From: Neolewinella aquimaris
Lineage (GTDB): Bacteria > Bacteroidota > Bacteroidia > Chitinophagales > Saprospiraceae
Reading direction: 5' to 3'
NCBI RefSeq assembly: GCF_014197245.1
Contig: NZ_JACIFF010000003.1
Location: forward strand, 186,001-250,000
DNA: 64,000 bases
Part shown: positions 60,081 through 64,000 of the stretch, in pieces
How positions within the stretch are numbered: the first letter of the stretch is position 1
Layout of the letters: each line of letters starts with the position of its first letter
Notes under the pieces: model-generated
Databases searched by the model: none
What the model saw: the letters and a program-made list of their open reading frames with translations, nothing else
Told to the model about the DNA's origin: nothing
Position numbers and translations under genes: made by a program

Positions 60081-60270
60081 GCGATGCTGCCTCCGGCAGC
60101 GAAGCAGTGAGGCAACAAACCCGTGTTGCACCCTTCACAGCGAGTACAAAATGGCAGCATTAACGGACCCTACCGACGTACTCTGTGGTAGAGAAGGGCT
60201 TCATACACCGCGACTGCAAGTCGCGGAGCACGTCGCTGCCGGAGGCAGCATCGTACTGTCGCTGCCGGGA
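60081..60270. repeat. Short GC-rich palindromes between batB and purN
   Basis: GCTGCC/GGCAGC hairpins occur around 60083-60097, 60235-60249 and 60260-60275. A perfect CCGCGACT/AGTCGCGG hairpin (60208-60226) lies between them. There is no T run on either strand, so they look like repeats between two convergent genes rather than classical terminators. Confidence 0.6.
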
Positions 60271-60279
60271 GGCAGCGGG

Positions 60280-60852
60280 TTACAGGTTGCGGATGATGCG
60301 CCAGTAGTTTCCGTGTTCCAAGCGCAGCACGCGGGCAGCGATTTGCTCCGGGGAGTCGTCGGGGTCGAGGCGGACGGCGGCCTGGAAGATGACGTTGCCC
60401 TCGTCGTAATTTTCGTTGACGTAGTGGATGGTGATGCCACTGTCTAGGTCACCGGCTTCCTTCACCGCTGCGTGGACGTGGCGGCCATACATCCCCTTTC
60501 CTCCGTATTTAGGCAGTAGGGCGGGATGAATGTTGACAATCTTATCGGGGTAGGCCTGCACCAGGTAGGACGGAATGAGCCAAAGGAAGCCGGCCAGCAC
60601 GATCAGATCGACCCGATAAGCTTGCAACGCAGCGATCAGCTCCTCGCCCGTTGCCCAGTCGGCTCGCTTTACTACGAGACTCGGAATCCCGCGCTCCGCC
60701 GCCATGAGTAGTCCGCCGGCGCTGGCCTTGTTGCTTACGAGGAGTACCACCTCCACGCCGTCCTCCGGATGTTGCTGGAAACGGTCAATCATGACGCGGG
60801 CGTTCGACCCGCCGCCGCTGATGAAGATGGCGATGCGCTTGGGGTTACTCAT
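60280..60852 (-). CDS. purN: Phosphoribosylglycinamide formyltransferase
   Basis: PurN transfers a formyl group from 10-formyltetrahydrofolate to GAR in purine synthesis. The 190-aa protein has the phosphate loop IFISGGGSNARVMI, the active-site block NIHPALLPKYGGKGMYG (with H in NIHP and the folate-binding loop) and the catalytic aspartate in DLDSGITIHYVNE. ATG at 60852 (MSNPKRIAIFISG) is the family start; a longer frame would run into a REP element. A REP-like palindrome separates it from the MFS gene upstream on the same strand. Confidence 0.96.
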   Translation of the reverse strand: MSNPKRIAIFISGGGSNARVMIDRFQQHPEDGVEVVLLVSNKASAGGLLMAAERGIPSLVVKRADWATGEELIAALQAYRVDLIVLAGFLWLIPSYLVQAYPDKIVNIHPALLPKYGGKGMYGRHVHAAVKEAGDLDSGITIHYVNENYDEGNVIFQAAVRLDPDDSPEQIAARVLRLEHGNYWRIIRNL

Positions 60853-60878
60853 GGGTGCAAGTACGGAAATTACTGTGG

Positions 60879-60920
60879 AGTCGGCAGACGATGCTCGTGC
60901 CTCGCTCGGCCGACGACTAG
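60879..60920. repeat. REP-like palindrome between MFS gene and purN
   Basis: The arms are AGTCGGCAGACGATG and GCTCGGCCGACGACT around a loop with CTCGTGCCTC. The TAG stop codon of the MFS gene on the minus strand (60917-60919) lies at its right edge. Confidence 0.85.
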
Positions 60921-62173
60921 GCAATCGCTTTGATGCGGCTGGCTGTGTAGATCGCGATCAGGCTCATCACGATGGTGAAGTAACCGAGGATCTCGTAGTG
61001 CTGCAACTTGCCGTCGGGGCCCTCGGTGATGATGAAGCCGGCAATGACCGTGCTGAAGAAGAGGGCCATCTCATTGACCGACTGCCGAATACTCATGAAG
61101 CCTCCCCGGTTTTCCGGGCGGACGACGGAGGTGATCATGGTGGTAGCCGGCACGTTGCGGCCGCTGGCTACTACGAAGAAGGAACTGGTGACGACGAGCG
61201 CGAGGGGGATGGAGGTGGTATCGAGATTCGTGAGGGCGTAGATGCTAAACAGCGCCAGGAAGGACGACAGGGTAAATATCCGTAGGCGTCCGTAGCGATC
61301 CGCCAGTCGGCCGAAGAGGGGGAGCAGCACGACCGTCAGCAGGCCGCCGATAAGGTACACCAGGCTCACTTGCTTGTCCGCAAAACCGATGTTGATCTGC
61401 ATGTACGGCGCGATGAAGGGGATGATGGTGAAGTGGCCCAGCATCAGGGTCAGCGTGAAGAGGAGGGCGGCGCGCTGATTGGCGTTGGTGAAAATGGCGC
61501 GGAAGGGGTCTACGATTTTACTGACGAGGCTAGTGGGCTGCAGCAACTGGGCTTCCGGTTCGCGGCCCACTTCGTCCATACCGCCGTCCGGCAGGATGGT
61601 TTGCTCCACCAGGTGGCCGCGCATCGAGGGGACGAAGAAGAAGGCGACCACCACAAATAGCGCCGCAAGGGCTGCCGTTGCATAGAAGGGCGCGTGCCAG
61701 GTATATTCCGCCGCGATCCAGATGCCCGCCGGGACACCGATCACGGAGGCCGCCGAGAAGGCCGTCATCACCCAGCCCATCGCCGAAGCGCGGCGTTCGA
61801 GCGGAATGACGTCGCCCACGATGGCCAGTACCAGCGCGCCCAGCGTTCCCCCAAACAGGCCGGTGCCGAAGCGGGCCGCAAGCAGGAAGAGGTAAGTGGG
61901 TGCGAAAGCGCACGCCAGCGTTCCCACCGTGAAACAGGCGAAAAGAAACAGCAGGGCCGTGCGGCGATCGAAGCGGTCGATCACCACCGTACTTACCAGG
62001 TTGCCGATAAAGGCCGCCAGGGCGTACGCCGAGACCACCCAGGCAAACTGGCCGGGACTGATGCTGAAGGCCTCCATGATCGTCTTGCCCAGCGGCATGA
62101 TGATCATGAAGTCGATGATGTGACAAAATTGTACCGTGGCCAGGATGAACAGCAGTCGCTTTTCGCTGATCAT
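60917..62173 (-). CDS. Major facilitator superfamily transporter
   Basis: The 418-aa protein has twelve predicted helices. MFS motifs are VSTVVIDRFDRRTALL after helix 2 (D-R-x-x-R-R type) and FGRLADRYGRLRIF in the second half. Loop 6-7 contains EQTILPDGGMDEVGREPEA. It belongs to the DHA1-like efflux branch, with no substrate readable. It overlaps the methylmalonyl-CoA epimerase-like gene upstream by 4 nt (ATGA), so the two are coupled. The stop codon TAG is at the edge of a REP-like repeat. Confidence 0.87.
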   Translation of the reverse strand: MISEKRLLFILATVQFCHIIDFMIIMPLGKTIMEAFSISPGQFAWVVSAYALAAFIGNLVSTVVIDRFDRRTALLFLFACFTVGTLACAFAPTYLFLLAARFGTGLFGGTLGALVLAIVGDVIPLERRASAMGWVMTAFSAASVIGVPAGIWIAAEYTWHAPFYATAALAALFVVVAFFFVPSMRGHLVEQTILPDGGMDEVGREPEAQLLQPTSLVSKIVDPFRAIFTNANQRAALLFTLTLMLGHFTIIPFIAPYMQINIGFADKQVSLVYLIGGLLTVVLLPLFGRLADRYGRLRIFTLSSFLALFSIYALTNLDTTSIPLALVVTSSFFVVASGRNVPATTMITSVVRPENRGGFMSIRQSVNEMALFFSTVIAGFIITEGPDGKLQHYEILGYFTIVMSLIAIYTASRIKAIA

Positions 62174-62577
62174 TCGGTGCGGGTTTGGCAGATCTCGACC
62201 AGGACGCCACCGGTGCTGCGGGGGTGGAGGAAGCAGACGAGCTTGTTGTCCGCCCCCTCGGAGGGCAGTTCCTGCAGCAGTTCAAAACCGTCTTCTTTCA
62301 GCCGCCGCATCTCCGCAACGATATCGTCCACCTCAAAGGCCAAGTGGTGGATGCCGGGGCCACGTTTGTCCAAATATTTCTGAATGGGCCCCTGGCTATT
62401 TTCGGGTGCCACGAGCTCCAGCTTCGCCGCGCCATCTCCGGCGGTAAAAAAGCTTGTAGTGACCGACTGACTCTCCACCGTCTCCCGTTTGTAGGAGGCC
62501 CGGCCGAGGAGCTTTTTCAGTAAGGCTTCGCTCTGTTCGAGGTTTTCAACAGCAATGCCAATATGTTCTAACTTCAT
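62170..62577 (-). CDS. mce: Methylmalonyl-CoA epimerase-like VOC protein
   Basis: The 135-aa protein belongs to the vicinal oxygen chelate superfamily. It starts MKLEHIGIAVENLEQSEALL, with the metal-ligand histidine of HIGIAV. Further ligands fit LELVAPE, GPGIHHLAFEVDDI and LVEICQT. This set (H, E, H, E) and the phrase FLHPRSTGGVLVEICQ are typical of methylmalonyl-CoA epimerase, which interconverts the two C2 epimers in propionate metabolism. The mutase genes are not in this window. ATG at 62577 is the family start. It overlaps the MFS gene by 4 nt. Confidence 0.88.
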   Translation of the reverse strand: MKLEHIGIAVENLEQSEALLKKLLGRASYKRETVESQSVTTSFFTAGDGAAKLELVAPENSQGPIQKYLDKRGPGIHHLAFEVDDIVAEMRRLKEDGFELLQELPSEGADNKLVCFLHPRSTGGVLVEICQTRTE

Positions 62578-62680
62578 AATTCGGTTTTCGGGGCGGGCGC
62601 GCGGGAGCAATGAACGTACATTGAGCAATGCGTTAATCGCGAAGGGCAAACCTGCTCGGCGTGCAACGCCTCGGCCTTGT

Positions 62681-62688
62681 TAACTTTG
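62681..62688 (+). promoter_or_regulatory. -7 box TAACTTTG of proA
   Basis: This TAnnTTTG match ends 34 nt before the ATG at 62723, a normal leader length and therefore different from the leaderless set. Confidence 0.55.
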
Positions 62689-62722
62689 CAACTCCCTGCT
62701 TTCCCAGTAACGTTCTTTCGCT

Positions 62723-63988
62723 ATGACAGTTTCCGTGACCGCCGCCGATATTCGTTCCCAATTACTGCTCCTGCGCGCCGCCGCCCTGCACCTCAACCGC
62801 CTGCCCGCCCAGCGGCTCAACGACTGCCTGCGCCGACTGGCCGAACTGACCGAAGAAAACATACCGTCTCTCCTGGCCGCTAACGCCCTTGACCTGGCCC
62901 GCATGGACGCTACGAACCCGAAGTACGATCGCCTGCTGCTCAACGAAGACCGACTGATGGCCATCGCCGCCGACCTGCGCCGGGTAGCCGAACTGCCCTC
63001 TCCCCTCGGGACCACCCTGGAGGAGCGGGAGCTGGCCAACGGGTTGCACCTCAGCCGGGTAAGCGTACCCATCGGGGTAGTAGGTATCGTCTTCGAATCG
63101 CGGCCCAACGTCACCTTCGATGTCTTCGCGCTCAATCTGAAGGCGGGCAACGCCACCGTGCTGAAGGGAAGTCGGGATGCGGCCGACAGCAACCGGGCCA
63201 TAAAGGAACTGATCGATCGCGCCCTTGCGGAGACCGGCCTCCCCGCCGCCTGCTACCTCGCACCGGCGGAACGGGAGGCCCTGCAGCCCATCCTGACCGC
63301 CGACGGACTCGTTGACGTCATCATCCCCCGCGGCAGCCAGGGACTCATCGACCACGTGCGGGCCAACGCCACCGTACCCGTCATCGAAACCGGGGCCGGA
63401 ATCTGCCATACCTACGTCGACGAACAGGCCAATCTTGACTGGGCGCGCGACATCATCACCAACGCCAAAGCACGCCGGGTAAGCGTCTGCAACGCGCTGG
63501 ACTGCCTACTGCTGCACCGCGCCCACCTGAAAAAGCTGCCAGACCTCCTGCAAGAATTGGGGGAAGCACACCGCTGCGAAGTGTACGCCGACGAAGCCGC
63601 CTACGCGGCGCTTCGGGAAGACTATCCCAGCGAACTACTCCACCAGGCCACCCCGGATTCTTTCGGGACGGAGTTCCTGCGGATGGCGCTGTCCGTAAAG
63701 ACCGTCGACGACATCGACGAGGCGATCCGGCACGTAGAAAGTCACGGCAGTCGCCACAGTGAATCTATCGTCAGCGACAACGACATCAACCAGGAACGCT
63801 ACCTGCGGGAGGTGGATGCCGCCGTCGTTTTTGTCAATGCCAGCACCGCCTTCACCGACGGCGGCCAGTTCGAGTTGGGGGCCGAGATCGGCATCAGCAC
63901 CCAGAAGCTCCACGCCCGCGGACCGATGGGGCTGGCCGCGCTGACGAGCTATAAGTGGCTGGTGCGGGGAATGGGGCAGGTGAGGTAG
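62723..63988 (+). CDS. proA: Glutamate-5-semialdehyde dehydrogenase
   Basis: ProA reduces gamma-glutamyl phosphate to the semialdehyde in proline synthesis. The 421-aa aldehyde-dehydrogenase-fold protein has PIGVVGIVFESRPNVTFDVFAL, LKGSRDAADSN, a catalytic cysteine in ARRVSVCNALDCLLLH and the C-terminal DGGQFELGAEIGISTQKLHARGPMG. All motifs are intact. The partner proB is not in the window; it may lie beyond the right edge. The gene ends 12 nt from the window end, where another REP-like repeat begins. Confidence 0.96.
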   Translation: MTVSVTAADIRSQLLLLRAAALHLNRLPAQRLNDCLRRLAELTEENIPSLLAANALDLARMDATNPKYDRLLLNEDRLMAIAADLRRVAELPSPLGTTLEERELANGLHLSRVSVPIGVVGIVFESRPNVTFDVFALNLKAGNATVLKGSRDAADSNRAIKELIDRALAETGLPAACYLAPAEREALQPILTADGLVDVIIPRGSQGLIDHVRANATVPVIETGAGICHTYVDEQANLDWARDIITNAKARRVSVCNALDCLLLHRAHLKKLPDLLQELGEAHRCEVYADEAAYAALREDYPSELLHQATPDSFGTEFLRMALSVKTVDDIDEAIRHVESHGSRHSESIVSDNDINQERYLREVDAAVVFVNASTAFTDGGQFELGAEIGISTQKLHARGPMGLAALTSYKWLVRGMGQVR

Positions 63989-63989
63989 G

Positions 63990-64000
63990 GTCGTCGGCCG
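63990..64000. repeat. Start of a REP-like palindrome, cut by the window edge
   Basis: GTCGTCGGCCG directly after the proA stop codon matches the arm of the other REP-like units. The rest lies outside the window. Confidence 0.55.

Overview
This window looks like chromosomal DNA of a Bacteroidota bacterium, probably a marine or gliding member of the Saprospiria (Lewinella-like). This placement is inferred from four things: a GldJ gliding/type IX secretion lipoprotein next to murF, a secreted protease ending in a type IX sorting domain, promoters of the Bacteroidota type (TTG about 20 nt before TAnnTTTG), and an HMG-CoA synthase. GC content is unusually high for the phylum. No phage, integrase, insertion sequence, CRISPR array or rRNA was seen. 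One tRNA (Leu, anticodon TAG) is present.

Layout. 1-8.9 kb: partial serine hydrolase, acyl-ACP thioesterase, an OmpA protein with calcium-type TSP3 repeats, a TPR protein, a PorE-like TPR/PD40/CRD/OmpA protein, a PAP2-like membrane protein, an M14 deacylase-like protein and nadD. 9-22 kb: htpG, a glyoxalase-like protein, a coiled-coil membrane protein, gldJ-murF, a CPA antiporter, a PKD-PPIase lipoprotein, a polyphosphate glucokinase-like ROK kinase, cysS, an AlkA-type glycosylase and a flavin reductase. 22-28 kb: an MbnP-like lipoprotein followed by two MauG/MbnH-like dihaem peroxidases, a GT39-type mannosyltransferase-like protein and a PHP phosphodiesterase. 28.0-28.8 kb: an AT-rich, gene-free block with two tandem copies of a structured RNA cassette. 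29-45 kb: a DinB-like protein, a polyferredoxin/FAD reductase pair, truA, dtd, rpmH, a large secreted protease, dacB, a lipoprotein methyltransferase-like protein, an RND exporter, pdxA and two tiny lipoproteins. 45-55 kb: a probable small RNA, HMG-CoA synthase, an alpha/beta hydrolase, an MFS transporter, pdxH, clpX, clpP, tig and tRNA-Leu. 55-64 kb: an RNA-type methyltransferase, a Bat (VWA) operon, purN, an MFS transporter, a methylmalonyl-CoA epimerase-like protein and proA.

How it works together. Most genes are housekeeping: NAD, PLP, purine and proline synthesis, tRNA processing, cell wall and protein quality control. The cell-surface genes (OmpA, PorE-like, GldJ, T9SS cargo, DacB, Bat) fit a gliding bacterium with type IX secretion. 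The MbnP-like/dihaem peroxidase cluster suggests periplasmic copper handling through an oxidised tryptophan.

Most notable non-coding features. (1) The tandem RNA cassette pair at 28.05-28.72 kb, with paired 19-nt repeats, 21-bp spaced boxes, a conserved two-stem fold and terminators. (2) A roughly 90-nt small RNA at 45.23-45.32 kb with an ideal promoter and terminator. (3) A set of TAnnTTTG boxes placed exactly 4-5 nt before start codons, which predicts leaderless mRNAs. (4) A family of REP-like imperfect palindromes between genes, three of which touch the stop codon of a neighbouring gene. (5) A decayed copy of the batB 5' end between two REP repeats.
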